DNA of 64,000 nucleotides. Origin: Mycolicibacterium rufum (GTDB lineage Bacteria > Actinomycetota > Actinomycetes > Mycobacteriales > Mycobacteriaceae). Where the stretch lies: the NCBI RefSeq assembly GCF_022374875.2, contig NZ_CP092427.2, positions 5,084,001 to 5,148,000 of the forward strand, given 5' to 3'. The notes under the pieces were generated by a model. The model did no database searches. It worked only from the letters and a program-made list of their open reading frames with translations, and was not told the origin of the DNA. Below are positions 10,223 to 18,932 of this stretch, one piece after another. Position 1 is the stretch's first letter; each line of letters begins with the position of its first letter. The position numbers and the translations under genes were made by a program.

Positions 10223-10989
10223 CCGACCCGCTCACTCGCGCGGTGGCGGCGATCGCCGCGGCGGGCGAGGACTTCGTGCGCCGGTACCACCGACTCGAGA
10301 TCGACACGGACGTGACCGCGCCTTCCACCCCGGTGCTCTTCGTCGCCAACCACGGTTTCGGTGGCGTCGTGGACCTGAACGTGCTGGCCGTGCGCGCCGC
10401 CCTGGACGCACTGGCGCTGGACCGTCCCGTCACGATTCTGACCCATCAGCTGGCGTGGACGCTCGGCGTCGGCCGGCTGCTCGAGCCGCTGGGCGCCCGG
10501 CCCGCGGGCCACGACAGTGCCGTCGAGGCGTTCGAGGCGGGCCACCACGTGCTGGTGTTCCCGGGCGGCGACAAGGACGCCGCGAAGACCTTCGCTGATC
10601 GCAACCGCGTGATCTTCGACGGCCGTGCGGGTTTCGCGGAGCTGGCCATCGATCAGAAGGTGCCGATCATGCCGGTGGTGACGGCGGGGGCCGGGGAGTC
10701 CCTGCTGGTGCTCTCGAGCGGCGAGGCGATCGCCCGCGCCCTACGGCTCGACAAAATCCTCCGCCTCAAGACGTTCCCGGTGAGTGTGTCGCTGCCGTGG
10801 GGACTCAACGTCGGAGCCGTGGGGTTGCTGCCCTATTTCCCGCTGCCCACCAAGCTGGTCACCCGGGTGCTCGCACCGATGACGCCCGAGAACGGCGACA
10901 CCGCAGAGGGATTCGCCGCGCGGGTCGAGCAGACGATGCAGGACACGCTGACCGCTTTGACCAGCGGGCGGCGGCCACTACTGGGCTGA
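10219..10989 (+). CDS. PlsC-like lysophospholipid acyltransferase family protein
   Basis: A 256-residue protein of the glycerolipid acyltransferase superfamily. The first acceptor/donor motif appears as VANHGFGGVVD, a slightly stretched form of the usual NHxxxxD. The second appears as VLVFPGGDKDAAKTF, and the third as VPIMPVVTAGAG. The family moves acyl groups from acyl-CoA to lysophospholipids or other alcohols at the inner membrane. The C-terminal LPWGLNVGAVGLLPYFPLPTKL is a hydrophobic stretch that could contact the membrane. It starts at GTG overlapping the upstream stop, and its own stop overlaps the convergent TetR gene by 12 bases. The acceptor is unknown. Confidence 0.78.
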   Translation: MTDPLTRAVAAIAAAGEDFVRRYHRLEIDTDVTAPSTPVLFVANHGFGGVVDLNVLAVRAALDALALDRPVTILTHQLAWTLGVGRLLEPLGARPAGHDSAVEAFEAGHHVLVFPGGDKDAAKTFADRNRVIFDGRAGFAELAIDQKVPIMPVVTAGAGESLLVLSSGEAIARALRLDKILRLKTFPVSVSLPWGLNVGAVGLLPYFPLPTKLVTRVLAPMTPENGDTAEGFAARVEQTMQDTLTALTSGRRPLLG

Positions 10990-11682
10990 CCCGTCCCCGA
11001 CGCCGTCGGCGAAAGACTGCTTGAGCGACGACATTTCGGGGAGCGGCTTCTCGCACAGGGCGCGAGCCCGGGCGGGCGTCACCCCGAAGACCCGCAGCAG
11101 GTTCTGGGCCACCTCGTCCACCGCGGCGGCGTCGTCGCGCTCGGGGCGCTCGCGCAACAGCGTGCCCAGGCCGAACAGCGCCCCGCCGGCGAGCACCAGC
11201 GCCAGTTCCGGGTCGGCGAGCCGGAACCGGCCGTCGTCGATGGCCGCGGTGATGTCGCGCAGCGCGCGAGGAGACAGGCCGCGGTCGGAGAGCATCAACG
11301 CGTTCCAGTTGGCCAGCAGCAGTGCCGATTCCTGTGGTCGCTCGCGGAACAGCCGTCCGGTGAGGCGGAAGCTGGTGGCGAACGCTTCGGCCGGATCGGT
11401 GATCGACGCGGTGACGCTGTCCAGCAGGGCGCCGTAGCTGTCGAGGGCGTCGGTGACGGCGGCCTCGTACAGCTGCTCCCTGCTGTCGAAGTGGTTGTAG
11501 AACGAGCCCATCCCGACGTCCGCGGCCTGGGTGATCTCGAGGATCGGAACGTTGAGCCTGCCCTGGGCGATCAGCGTCTGCGCGGCGCCGATCAGAGCCG
11601 CGCGGGTCCGCATCTTGCGCCGCGCGAGTCGGCTGACGGGCACGTCGGAAGCGTCTTCGGCGTCGCGATGCGTCGCATCCAT
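10978..11682 (-). CDS. TetR-family regulator of the adjacent ring-cleavage operon
   Basis: A 234-residue TetR repressor. The N-terminal helix-turn-helix region is TRAALIGAAQTLIAQGR followed by VPILEITQAADVGMGSFYNHFDSREQL, the standard TetR recognition helix. The C-terminal ligand domain includes SALLLANWNALMLSDRGLSPRALRDI. The ATG at 11682 is preferred because AGGA lies eight bases upstream; an ATG three codons earlier lacks one. Two copies of TGAsGATTTCGTCA lie in the 109-bp divergent region, spaced 44 bp apart, and are probably its operators. It should repress both itself and the dioxygenase operon until an aromatic or steroid-like effector binds. The effector is not deducible. Confidence 0.88.
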   Translation of the reverse strand: MDATHRDAEDASDVPVSRLARRKMRTRAALIGAAQTLIAQGRLNVPILEITQAADVGMGSFYNHFDSREQLYEAAVTDALDSYGALLDSVTASITDPAEAFATSFRLTGRLFRERPQESALLLANWNALMLSDRGLSPRALRDITAAIDDGRFRLADPELALVLAGGALFGLGTLLRERPERDDAAAVDEVAQNLLRVFGVTPARARALCEKPLPEMSSLKQSFADGVGDGSAQ

Positions 11683-11712
11683 GCGCAGCATCCTAGCAGT
11701 CCTGATCAGTTC

Positions 11713-11726
11713 TGAGGATTTCGTCA
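11713..11726. promoter_or_regulatory. Probable TetR operator, copy 1
   Basis: TGAGGATTTCGTCA is a palindrome with one mismatch. It shares 13 of 14 bases with copy 2, centred 44 bp away (about four helical turns), and lies close to the TetR start. Confidence 0.65.
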
Positions 11727-11756
11727 GAAAAACTTGACTGAGGCAAACCTCGCATG

Positions 11757-11770
11757 TGACGATTTCGTCA
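11757..11770. promoter_or_regulatory. Probable TetR operator, copy 2
   Basis: TGACGA-TT-TCGTCA is a perfect 6-2-6 inverted repeat 21 bp before the GTG of the dioxygenase gene, placed to block its transcription start. Confidence 0.7.
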
Positions 11771-11791
11771 GTCTCATCGAAAGGCGGCATC

Positions 11792-12934
11792 GTGGCGGAC
11801 ATCTCCGCGCCCGTGCACGACGGGCACAAAGATCTACACAGCGAGCAGGGCGCGCTGCGCGGCGAGCACCCCGGCCGCGCGGCGAACCCGCTGATCCGGG
11901 TGGCCGACATCGCGTGGCTCGAATTCGACAAACCCGACCTCGCCAGAGCCGAGGCGTTCGCCCGCGCCTTCGGCTTCGGTGTGGCGCTCCGCGCCCCACA
12001 GCACCTCTACCTGCGCGGCACCGACGCGGGCGGTCCGTGTGTGATCCTGCGCAGCGGCGCCCGCAGCAGGTTCGGCGGCGTCGCGTTCCGGGCCGCCGAC
12101 GACGTGGACGTGCTGCGGTTGGCCGACGCGACGGGCGCCGCGGTGCAGCCCCTGCCCGAGGTGATCGGGGGCGTGGCGGTGCAACTGACGGACCCGAGCG
12201 GCACCCCCGTCAAGGTCGTCGGCGGTCTGCACCAGCTTCCCGCCCAGCCGGTGCAAGAGCCGCAGGCGGCCAACACCGGGCGGGCCGTCTCACGGATCAA
12301 CGCGACGGTGCGGCCGCCTCGCGTGCCTGCCCGCGTCCAACGCCTCGGGCACGTCGTTCTGCAGTCGACCACGTATCGGAAGACGCTCGACTGGTATCTG
12401 GAGACACTCGGCATGATCGTCAGCGACTTCCTGTACTTCCCCGGGCAGCGCGAGCGCGGACCGGCGATGAGTTTCATCCGCTGCGACCGTGGCGCCACCC
12501 CGGCCGACCACCACACCCTCGCGCTGGCGCTGGGCCCGGCCAACCGGTACGTACATTCGGCCTATCAGGTCAGTGATCTCGATGCGCTGGCCGCAGGCGG
12601 TGAGTATCTGCTCGAGCGCGGCTACGTCCGATCCTGGGGCATCGGCCGGCACATCCAGGGCAGCCAGTTGTTCGACTACTGGCGCGATCCCGACGGCTTC
12701 CTGGTCGAACACTTCGCCGACGGTGACCTCTTCGACAACACACTGGAGCCGGGCTGGGCGCCGTTCACCGCCACCGGCCTGGCGCAGTGGGGTCCGCCGG
12801 TGACCAGGGACTTTCTCGATACCGGACCGAAATCGGCAGGCCGACAGGCGTTGTCGATGGTCCACGCGCTGCGCACCGACAACGAGTTCGACCTCCACCG
12901 CCTCATCGGCCTGTTGAAAGTTGCCACCTCATGA
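11792..12934 (+). CDS. VOC-family extradiol dioxygenase-like protein
   Basis: A 380-residue protein with two vicinal-oxygen-chelate modules. The N-terminal module starts at ADIAWLEFDKPDLARAEAFARAFGF. The C-terminal module starts at QRLGHVVLQSTTYRKTLDWYLETLG. Candidate iron ligands in the second module are the H of LGHVVL, the H of ADHHTLALAL and the E of FLVEHFADG, the His-His-Glu set of extradiol dioxygenases such as BphC and catechol 2,3-dioxygenase. The GTG is chosen over an upstream ATG because GAAAGG precedes it. Its stop overlaps the FAH gene as ATGA. With the hydroxylase and hydrolase it forms a ring-cleavage operon. The natural substrate, monocyclic, biphenyl-like or steroid-derived, cannot be told. 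Confidence 0.82.
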   Translation: MADISAPVHDGHKDLHSEQGALRGEHPGRAANPLIRVADIAWLEFDKPDLARAEAFARAFGFGVALRAPQHLYLRGTDAGGPCVILRSGARSRFGGVAFRAADDVDVLRLADATGAAVQPLPEVIGGVAVQLTDPSGTPVKVVGGLHQLPAQPVQEPQAANTGRAVSRINATVRPPRVPARVQRLGHVVLQSTTYRKTLDWYLETLGMIVSDFLYFPGQRERGPAMSFIRCDRGATPADHHTLALALGPANRYVHSAYQVSDLDALAAGGEYLLERGYVRSWGIGRHIQGSQLFDYWRDPDGFLVEHFADGDLFDNTLEPGWAPFTATGLAQWGPPVTRDFLDTGPKSAGRQALSMVHALRTDNEFDLHRLIGLLKVATS

Positions 12935-13872
12935 GCATCTCCGTCCTCCGCACCGCCGATGCCTGGTGGGTGCAGACCCCGACCGGCGCCGCCCGGATCG
13001 CGACGAACGCGGTCAGCACCGGCGAATTGCTGGCCGACCGCGCCGCGGTCACCGCCGCGGCGGCCACCGGGGGATCGGTCCCGATCGACGACCTGGAGCT
13101 GGTGTCACCGGTCACCGCACCGTGCCGGGTCGTCGCCCAGATGACCAACTTCGAGTCCCATGTCGAGGACGCGGGGATGGACCCGACGACCATGCCGCTC
13201 ACCTTCTTCCGCAAGTCGTCGGCCTCCATCACCGGACCGCACGGCGAGATCGTGCGGCCGGCGCACGTCCGGCTGCTCGACTACGAGGTCGAGATCGGTC
13301 TGGTGATCGGTCGTGACATGCCGGTCGGCACCACGGTCACCGACGCCAACCTCGCCGAATACATTGCGGCGCTGACCATCACGAACGACGTGTCGGCGCG
13401 CGACATCCAGCTGCCACAGACCCAGTTCTACGAGGCGAAGTCCTACCCGACGTTCACCCCGGTGGGTCCGGCCCTGGTGCTGCTCGCCGACGGCGAACTG
13501 TCCCGGTTCGGGGATCTGCGCCTGCGTCTGAGCGTGGGCGGGCAGGAGCGGCAGAACGCCCTCGTCGAGGGCGACATGCTCTACCGCCCGCTGCAGGCGC
13601 TGCAGGCGTTGACCCGGTTCCAGGATCTGTCCGCCGGTGACCTCATCCTCACCGGCACACCCGTGGGCACCGCGCTGAGCGCACCCCCCAAGCCGATCGA
13701 GATCATCGGCAACCTGCTGCCCCCGGCCGTGAAGTGGAAGGCCTTCTTCGCCCGGCAGGCGAAGAACCCGAAGTACCTGCAGCACGGTGACGTCGTGCAG
13801 GCGTCGGTCAGCACCGACGACGGCGCCCTCGACCTCGGGATGCAACGTCTCACGGTGCGCCACCTCCGATGA
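12931..13872 (+). CDS. Fumarylacetoacetate hydrolase-family protein
   Basis: A 313-residue FAH-superfamily enzyme. The metal-binding elements are visible: LLDYEVEIGLVIGRDM (E-x-E pair), ITNDVSARDIQ (D), KSYPTFTPVGPALV (K, T) and GDLILTGTPVGTA, the family's near-C-terminal signature. Members hydrolyse C-C bonds of beta-diketo acids or decarboxylate and hydrate meta-cleavage products. It follows the dioxygenase with an ATGA overlap and precedes the flavin hydroxylase with another, so the three are translated together. Its likely job is to process the ring-fission product made by the dioxygenase. A variable N-terminal domain of about 70 residues precedes the catalytic fold, as is usual in the family. 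Confidence 0.85.
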   Translation: MSISVLRTADAWWVQTPTGAARIATNAVSTGELLADRAAVTAAAATGGSVPIDDLELVSPVTAPCRVVAQMTNFESHVEDAGMDPTTMPLTFFRKSSASITGPHGEIVRPAHVRLLDYEVEIGLVIGRDMPVGTTVTDANLAEYIAALTITNDVSARDIQLPQTQFYEAKSYPTFTPVGPALVLLADGELSRFGDLRLRLSVGGQERQNALVEGDMLYRPLQALQALTRFQDLSAGDLILTGTPVGTALSAPPKPIEIIGNLLPPAVKWKAFFARQAKNPKYLQHGDVVQASVSTDDGALDLGMQRLTVRHLR

Positions 13873-15395
13873 GCCCGGCGGACGGACCCGTCCGGCACGT
13901 GACGGTCGCGGTCGTCGGCGGCGGACCCACCGGGGTCACCGCCGCCACACTGTTGGCGCAATACGGGCTGGACACCCTGGTGCTGGACCGGTGGCCGCAG
14001 GTCTACCCGCAGCCCCGGGCCGTGCACCTCGATGACGAGATCTGCCGGATTCTTGCCCGGCTCGGGATCGCCGACGAGTTCGCCGCCATCTCCCGGCCCG
14101 CTTGCGGACTGCGACTGATCGACCGCCGCCGGACCGTGCTCGCCGAATTCCGCCGCGACACCGCCCTGACCCGCAACGGTTTTCCCGCCGCCAACATGTT
14201 CGACCAGCCCGAACTGGAGAAGGTGTTGCGGCGCAACCTGGCCCGCCACCGGCAGGCCGAGTTCTGCGGCGACACCGAGGTGCTCGACGTCACCGAGGAG
14301 CCGGGTGGCCGGCTCCGGTTGCGCGCGGCCCACCGGGTGAGCGGCCACGAGTTCGCGATCACCGCCGACTACGTCCTGGGATGCGACGGCGCCAACAGCA
14401 TCGTGCGCACCACCATCGGGGCGACGATGCGGAACCTGAACTTCGAGCAGCGCTGGCTGGTGGTCGACATCGCGACCCCGACCGATCTGCGGCAGTGGGA
14501 GGGCGTGCACCAGGTGTGCGACCCCGCCCGGGCCGGAACCTACATGCGTATCGGCGACACCCGCTACCGCTGGGAGTTCGCTCTGCGCGCGGGTGAGTCG
14601 GCCGCCGACTTCCAGACACTGGATTCCCTGCGGCCACTGATCGCCCCGTGGACGGCGCACGCCGGCGACGCCGATCTGCAGCTGATCCGGGTGGCCGAGT
14701 ACACCTTCCGCGCCCAAATCGCGGACCGCTGGCGAGCCGGGAACATCTTCCTGCTCGGCGACGCGGCGCACCTGACCCCTCCCTTCGTCGGGCAGGGCAT
14801 GGGCGCGGGTCTGCGCGACGCGATGAACCTGTCGTGGAAGATCGCCGCCGTGCACCGGGCCACCCTGCCGCGCAGCGTGCTGGACAGCTACGAACGCGAA
14901 CGACGCCCGCACGCCCGGCACATGATCTCGCTCGCGCTGAACATGGGCAGGGCCATGACCGCCGGTGGCGAGATCGGTTCGGCGGTACGACGATTCGTGC
15001 TCCCGCGACTGCACCTGGTGCCGGGGCTGCGGGCCAAGGTGGTCGACTCGGCGACCCCTGCGCTGTCGGCCTCGCCGGTGAACCGGCGCAGCCTGCGCAC
15101 CCGCCGCATCGTGGGGCGGCTGTGTCCGAATCCGGTGCTGCACGACGGACGGCGCCTCGACGACGCGTTGGACCTCGGTTTCGGCCTGCTCACCACGGCG
15201 CCCCTCACACCGGCGCAGCAGGCCCTCGTCACGGAGCGCGGTGCGCGGGCCGTGCAGGCGCCACCGCACTCCGAACTGGCGCACTGGCTGCAGCGCAGCC
15301 GCGTCCGGGCCGCCGTCGTGCGACCGGACCGCACCGTGATGGCGGCCGGGCGTGACATCAGCGCGCTGTGCCGGGTGCTGCCGGCGTTCGCGTAG
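13869..15395 (+). CDS. FAD-dependent aromatic hydroxylase (MhpA-like)
   Basis: A 508-residue class A flavoprotein monooxygenase. The FAD-binding GGGPTG lies at residues 17-22. The DG motif is VLGCDGANSIVR. The second FAD motif is FLLGDAAHLTPPFVGQGMGAGLRDAMNLSWKI. The length and C-terminal thioredoxin-like tail (ending VRPDRTVMAAGRDISALCRVLPAFA) match 3-(3-hydroxyphenyl)propionate hydroxylase MhpA. It would hydroxylate a phenolic ring next to an existing hydroxyl using NAD(P)H and oxygen, making the catechol the VOC enzyme cleaves. It is last in the TetR-controlled operon and starts at ATG within the ATGA overlap. The substrate is inferred from family only. Confidence 0.87.
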   Translation: MSPADGPVRHVTVAVVGGGPTGVTAATLLAQYGLDTLVLDRWPQVYPQPRAVHLDDEICRILARLGIADEFAAISRPACGLRLIDRRRTVLAEFRRDTALTRNGFPAANMFDQPELEKVLRRNLARHRQAEFCGDTEVLDVTEEPGGRLRLRAAHRVSGHEFAITADYVLGCDGANSIVRTTIGATMRNLNFEQRWLVVDIATPTDLRQWEGVHQVCDPARAGTYMRIGDTRYRWEFALRAGESAADFQTLDSLRPLIAPWTAHAGDADLQLIRVAEYTFRAQIADRWRAGNIFLLGDAAHLTPPFVGQGMGAGLRDAMNLSWKIAAVHRATLPRSVLDSYERERRPHARHMISLALNMGRAMTAGGEIGSAVRRFVLPRLHLVPGLRAKVVDSATPALSASPVNRRSLRTRRIVGRLCPNPVLHDGRRLDDALDLGFGLLTTAPLTPAQQALVTERGARAVQAPPHSELAHWLQRSRVRAAVVRPDRTVMAAGRDISALCRVLPAFA

Positions 15396-15398
15396 GCC

Positions 15399-15713
15399 TC
15401 AACCCGAACGGGGCAGCGGTTCGTCCATGTCGAACACTCGGGCGTGCAGCACCGTGCGGTTGCGCAGCGCGGCCCGCACCGCCCGGTGCAGACCGTCCTC
15501 GAGATACACATTGCCGCGCCACTTGACCGCGTGCGGGAACAGGTCGCCGTAAAACGTCGAGTCCTCCGACAACAACCGGTCCAGCGCGAGCACCGTGGTC
15601 GTCATCACCAGCTCGTCCAGGCGGATCTGACGCGGCGGGATCTGCGCCCACTCCCGGTGCGACAAGCCGTGCTCAGGATAGGGTCTGCCATCGCGGACAC
15701 CCTTGAAGATCAT
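15399..15713 (-). CDS. Conserved mycobacterial protein of unknown function (Rv2375-like)
   Basis: A 104-residue protein that I recognise by pattern as the counterpart of M. tuberculosis Rv2375. The order next to hrcA fits. It begins MIFKGVRDGRPYPEHGL and contains IRLDELVMTTTVLALDRLLSEDSTFYGDLFPHAVKW and YLEDGLHRAVRAALRNRTVLHARV. There is no signal peptide or membrane segment. The latter half, with LEDGLHRAVRAALRNR, resembles the ParB/sulfiredoxin-like fold fragments annotated in short ParB-domain proteins, but this is only an impression. The ATG is chosen because upstream residues are poorly conserved in type. It converges on the ring-cleavage operon with a three-base gap. Function is unknown. 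Confidence 0.75.
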   Translation of the reverse strand: MIFKGVRDGRPYPEHGLSHREWAQIPPRQIRLDELVMTTTVLALDRLLSEDSTFYGDLFPHAVKWRGNVYLEDGLHRAVRAALRNRTVLHARVFDMDEPLPRSG

Positions 15714-15822
15714 CGACGCGCCTTTGCTTGCCCCGTAACCCCGCACACACCTTCAGCCCTGCAAGGTTAACCCGGGGCCCGGCGGGGGGCCTCTCGGTCG
15801 GGAACACCACTGCTGAGCACCG

Positions 15823-15828
15823 TAAACT
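15823..15828 (+). promoter_or_regulatory. Putative -10 element of the hrcA operon
   Basis: TAAACT sits 39 bases before the hrcA ATG. GAGGTGG lies between them as the ribosome-binding site. A similar TAAACT occurs at 18878 before phoH1. Confidence 0.4.
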
Positions 15829-15867
15829 GGATCCGGCGGTTACGACCGAGATGAGGTGGGGTGAACA

Positions 15868-16899
15868 ATGGGCAGCGCTGACGAGCGTCGATTCGAAGTT
15901 CTCCGCGCGATCGTCGCCGATTTCGTCGCCACGAAGGAACCCATCGGTTCCAAGACGCTGGTGGAGCGGCACAACCTCGGGGTGTCCAGCGCCACCGTCC
16001 GCAACGACATGGCGGTGCTCGAGGCCGAGGGATACATCACCCAGCCCCACACCAGTTCCGGCCGGGTGCCCACCGAGAAGGGTTACCGAGAGTTCGTCGA
16101 CCGTCTCGACGACGTTAAGCCGATGTCGAGCGCGGAGCGGCGCGCGATCCTGACGTTCCTCGAGTCCGGCGTCGACCTCGACGACGTGCTGCGCCGGGCG
16201 GTCCGACTGCTCGCCCAGCTGACCCGGCAGGTCGCCATCGTGCAGTACCCGACGCTGTCGACCTCCTCGGTGCGGCGGCTGGAGGTCGTCGCACTGACGC
16301 CGGCCCGGCTGCTGCTCGTGGTGATCACCGACTCGGGGCGGGTCGACCAGCGCATCGTCGAACTCGGTGACGGCATCGACGACGGTCAGCTCGCGCAGCT
16401 GCGCGAACTGCTCGGGCAGGCGCTCGAAGGCAAGCCGTTGGCCGCGGCCTCGATCGCGGTGTCCGACCTGGCGTCGCACCTCAACGGGCAGGGCGGCCTG
16501 GCCGACGCCGTCGGCAGGGCGGCGACCGTGCTGGTCGAAACGCTGGTCGAACACACCGAGGAGCGGCTGCTGCTCGGCGGAACGGCGAACCTGACCCGCA
16601 ACACCGCCGACTTCGGCGGCTCGCTGCGTTCGGTCCTCGAGGCGCTCGAGGAGCAGGTGGTGGTGCTGCGGCTGCTGGCCAAACAGCAGGAGGCCGGCAA
16701 GGTGACGGTGCGCATCGGCCACGAAACCGAGGCCGAACAGATGGCAGGCACCTCGGTGGTCAGCACCACCTACGGTAGTTCTGGCAAGGTCTTCGGCGGC
16801 ATGGGTGTGTTGGGTCCCACACGGATGGACTATCCGGGAACCATCGCCAACGTCGCCGCAGTTGCTCTTTATATTGGCGAAGTCCTAGGTAACCGCTGA
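15868..16899 (+). CDS. hrcA: Heat-inducible transcription repressor HrcA
   Basis: A 343-residue repressor of chaperonin genes. The winged helix is at the N-terminus: [72 protein letters not shown] is the textbook HrcA DNA-binding region. A GAF-like middle and the C-terminal [34 protein letters not shown] ending (here [13 protein letters not shown]) complete the family. HrcA binds CIRCE elements at groE and needs GroEL for activity. No CIRCE element was seen in this window, so its targets lie elsewhere. It leads the operon hrcA-dnaJ2-rsmE-phoH1 and onward, with a 56-bp gap holding a hairpin before dnaJ2. Confidence 0.96.
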   Translation: MGSADERRFEVLRAIVADFVATKEPIGSKTLVERHNLGVSSATVRNDMAVLEAEGYITQPHTSSGRVPTEKGYREFVDRLDDVKPMSSAERRAILTFLESGVDLDDVLRRAVRLLAQLTRQVAIVQYPTLSTSSVRRLEVVALTPARLLLVVITDSGRVDQRIVELGDGIDDGQLAQLRELLGQALEGKPLAAASIAVSDLASHLNGQGGLADAVGRAATVLVETLVEHTEERLLLGGTANLTRNTADFGGSLRSVLEALEEQVVVLRLLAKQQEAGKVTVRIGHETEAEQMAGTSVVSTTYGSSGKVFGGMGVLGPTRMDYPGTIANVAAVALYIGEVLGNR

Positions 16900-16900
16900 T

Positions 16901-16932
16901 CCGCGCGGCCCCGTTCGGGGTACACCGCGCGG
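16901..16932 (+). other. Hairpin between hrcA and dnaJ2
   Basis: Arms CCGCGCGG at 16901-16908 and 16925-16932, with an inner CCCC-GTTC-GGGG stem and a 4-base bulge. There is no T-tract. It starts one base after the hrcA stop and ends about ten bases before the dnaJ2 Shine-Dalgarno site, so it could tune or protect the dnaJ2 part of the message. Confidence 0.5.
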
Positions 16933-16955
16933 ACGACGGGTGGGAGAGGTTGAGG

Positions 16956-18101
16956 GTGGCACGCGACTATTACGGCTTGCTCGGGGTGAGCAAGGGCGCC
17001 AGTGACACGGAGATCAAACGCGCCTATCGCAAGCTCGCCCGCGAGCTGCACCCCGACGTCAACCCCGACGAAGAGGCCCAGGCGCGCTTCAAAGAGGTCA
17101 GCGCCGCCTACGAGGTGCTCAGCGATCCGGAGAAGCGCCGGATCGTCGACCTGGGTGGCGATCCGCTGGAGTCCGCCGGCGCCGCCGGTGGGGGCTTCGG
17201 CGGTTTCGGCGGCCTCGGCGACGTGTTCGAGGCGTTCTTCGGCGGCGGCGCGACGTCGCGCGGCCCGATCGGCCGGGTCCGGCCGGGCTCGGACTCGTTG
17301 CTGCGGATGCGCCTCGATCTCGAGGAGTGCGCGACCGGGGTGACCAAGCAGGTGACCGTCGACACCGCGGTGCTCTGCGACCTGTGCCACGGCAAGGGCA
17401 CCCACGGCAACTCGACGCCGGTCACCTGCGACACCTGCCATGGACGCGGTGAGGTGCAGACCGTGCAGCGGTCGCTGCTGGGCCAGGTCATGACGTCGCG
17501 GCCGTGTCCGGTGTGCGGCGGCGTCGGCGAGGTCATCCCCGATCCGTGCAACCGGTGTGCCGGCGACGGCCGGGTGCGGGCCCGCCGCGAGATCAGCGTG
17601 AAGATCCCCGCGGGTGTGGGCGAGGGCATGCGGGTGCGGCTGGCAGCCCAGGGCGAGGTCGGTCCCGGTGGCGGCCCGGCGGGCGACCTCTACGTCGAGG
17701 TGCACGAGAAGCCGCACGACATCTTCGTCCGCGACGGGGACGACCTGCACTGCACGATCTCGGTGCCGATGGTCGACGCCGCGTTGGGGACGTCGGTCAA
17801 CGTGGACGCGATTCTGGACGGGCCCACCGAGATCACCATCGCGGCGGGTACCCAGCCGGGCTCGGTGACCACGCTGCGCGGTCACGGTATGCCGCACCTG
17901 CGTTCCGGGGTGCGCGGCGACCTGCACGCCCACATCGACGTGGTGGTGCCCTCGCGGCTCGACCATGACGACGTGGAACTGCTGCGCACGTTCAAGGCTC
18001 GCACCCGCGACACCGCGCAGGTGCGCAGTTCGGCGACCGCGGCGTCGAGCAACGGCGGCGGGTTGTTCTCCCGGCTGCGCGAGACGTTCACCGGCCGCTA
18101 G
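16956..18101 (+). CDS. dnaJ2: Chaperone DnaJ2 (type I J-protein)
   Basis: A 381-residue co-chaperone of DnaK. The J domain is at residues 1-68 with the HPD motif in [14 protein letters not shown] Gly/Phe-rich linker ([14 protein letters not shown]) follows. Four zinc-binding repeats come next: [29 protein letters not shown] and [10 protein letters not shown]. The C-terminal substrate domains end the protein. The GTG at 16956 is chosen because GAGAGG precedes it; a TTG two codons earlier has no room for the site. It is directly downstream of hrcA, the usual mycobacterial pair. All four zinc repeats are intact, so it should bind unfolded substrates itself. Confidence 0.96.
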   Translation: MARDYYGLLGVSKGASDTEIKRAYRKLARELHPDVNPDEEAQARFKEVSAAYEVLSDPEKRRIVDLGGDPLESAGAAGGGFGGFGGLGDVFEAFFGGGATSRGPIGRVRPGSDSLLRMRLDLEECATGVTKQVTVDTAVLCDLCHGKGTHGNSTPVTCDTCHGRGEVQTVQRSLLGQVMTSRPCPVCGGVGEVIPDPCNRCAGDGRVRARREISVKIPAGVGEGMRVRLAAQGEVGPGGGPAGDLYVEVHEKPHDIFVRDGDDLHCTISVPMVDAALGTSVNVDAILDGPTEITIAAGTQPGSVTTLRGHGMPHLRSGVRGDLHAHIDVVVPSRLDHDDVELLRTFKARTRDTAQVRSSATAASSNGGGLFSRLRETFTGR

Positions 18102-18110
18102 GTCCGTCGC

Positions 18111-18851
18111 GTGCGGACCCTCTTCTACGTCGACACGGTTCCCGGCGTCGGTGAGCTGGCCTTCGTTGAGGGCGACGAGGGGTTCCACGCCGCTACCGTG
18201 CGCCGCACCCGCCCCGGCGAGGAACTCGACCTCGGTGACGGCGCGGGCACCCTCGCGCACTGCGTCGTGGAGGACGTCGCCAAGGGCAGGTTGACCGCGC
18301 GCGTGCAGGAGCGCGGGTACGTCGAGCGTCCCGCTCCGACCGTGACCGTCGTGCAGGCCCTGCCCAAATCCGAGCGCGCCGAACTGGCCGTCGAGTTGGC
18401 CACCGAGGCGGGCGCCGACGCCGTCGTCGCTTGGCAGGCCGCGCGGTGCGTGGCCCGCTGGGAGGGCGCGGCGAAGATCGACAAGGGCCTGCGCCGGTGG
18501 GCCGCGGTGGCCCGTTCGGCGGCGCGGCAGTCCCGGCGGCCGCACATCCCGAAGGTCGACGGCGTGGTGTCCACCGCCGAGCTGGTCGACCGGGTGCGCT
18601 CCGGGCGGCACGGCACGGTGCTGGTGCTGCACGAGTCGGCCACCCGTCCGCTGGGCGACGTGCCGCTGTCGGGCACCGACGCGGTGACGCTGATCGTGGG
18701 ACCGGAAGGCGGCGTCACCGACGCCGAACTGGCCGCGCTGGCCGACGCGGGAGCGGTGATCGTGCGGCTGGGTCCGACGGTGCTGCGCACGTCGACGGCG
18801 GCGGCCGTGGCGCTAGGCGCGCTCGGGGTGCTGACCGGTCGCTGGGCGTGA
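18111..18851 (+). CDS. rsmE: 16S rRNA (uracil1498-N3)-methyltransferase RsmE
   Basis: A 246-residue SPOUT-superfamily methyltransferase. An N-terminal PUA-like domain (residues about 1-70, with [19 protein letters not shown]) leads into the knotted catalytic domain. That domain holds [24 protein letters not shown], the charged [16 protein letters not shown] segment, and the SAM-binding knot [17 protein letters not shown] followed by [18 protein letters not shown]. It methylates U1498 of 16S rRNA in the assembled 30S subunit. The GTG start is nine bases after the dnaJ2 stop, so it is in the same operon. Assignment is secure from the GPEGG and LRTETA-like motifs (here LRTSTAA). Confidence 0.94.
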   Translation: MRTLFYVDTVPGVGELAFVEGDEGFHAATVRRTRPGEELDLGDGAGTLAHCVVEDVAKGRLTARVQERGYVERPAPTVTVVQALPKSERAELAVELATEAGADAVVAWQAARCVARWEGAAKIDKGLRRWAAVARSAARQSRRPHIPKVDGVVSTAELVDRVRSGRHGTVLVLHESATRPLGDVPLSGTDAVTLIVGPEGGVTDAELAALADAGAVIVRLGPTVLRTSTAAAVALGALGVLTGRWA

Positions 18852-18932
18852 CGGGTGGACCTGTCCGGCCGCGGCGTTAAACTGGGACGTCAACGCACCC
18901 GATCAGTACAGGAAGCAGGCAGAAAAGCCCAC

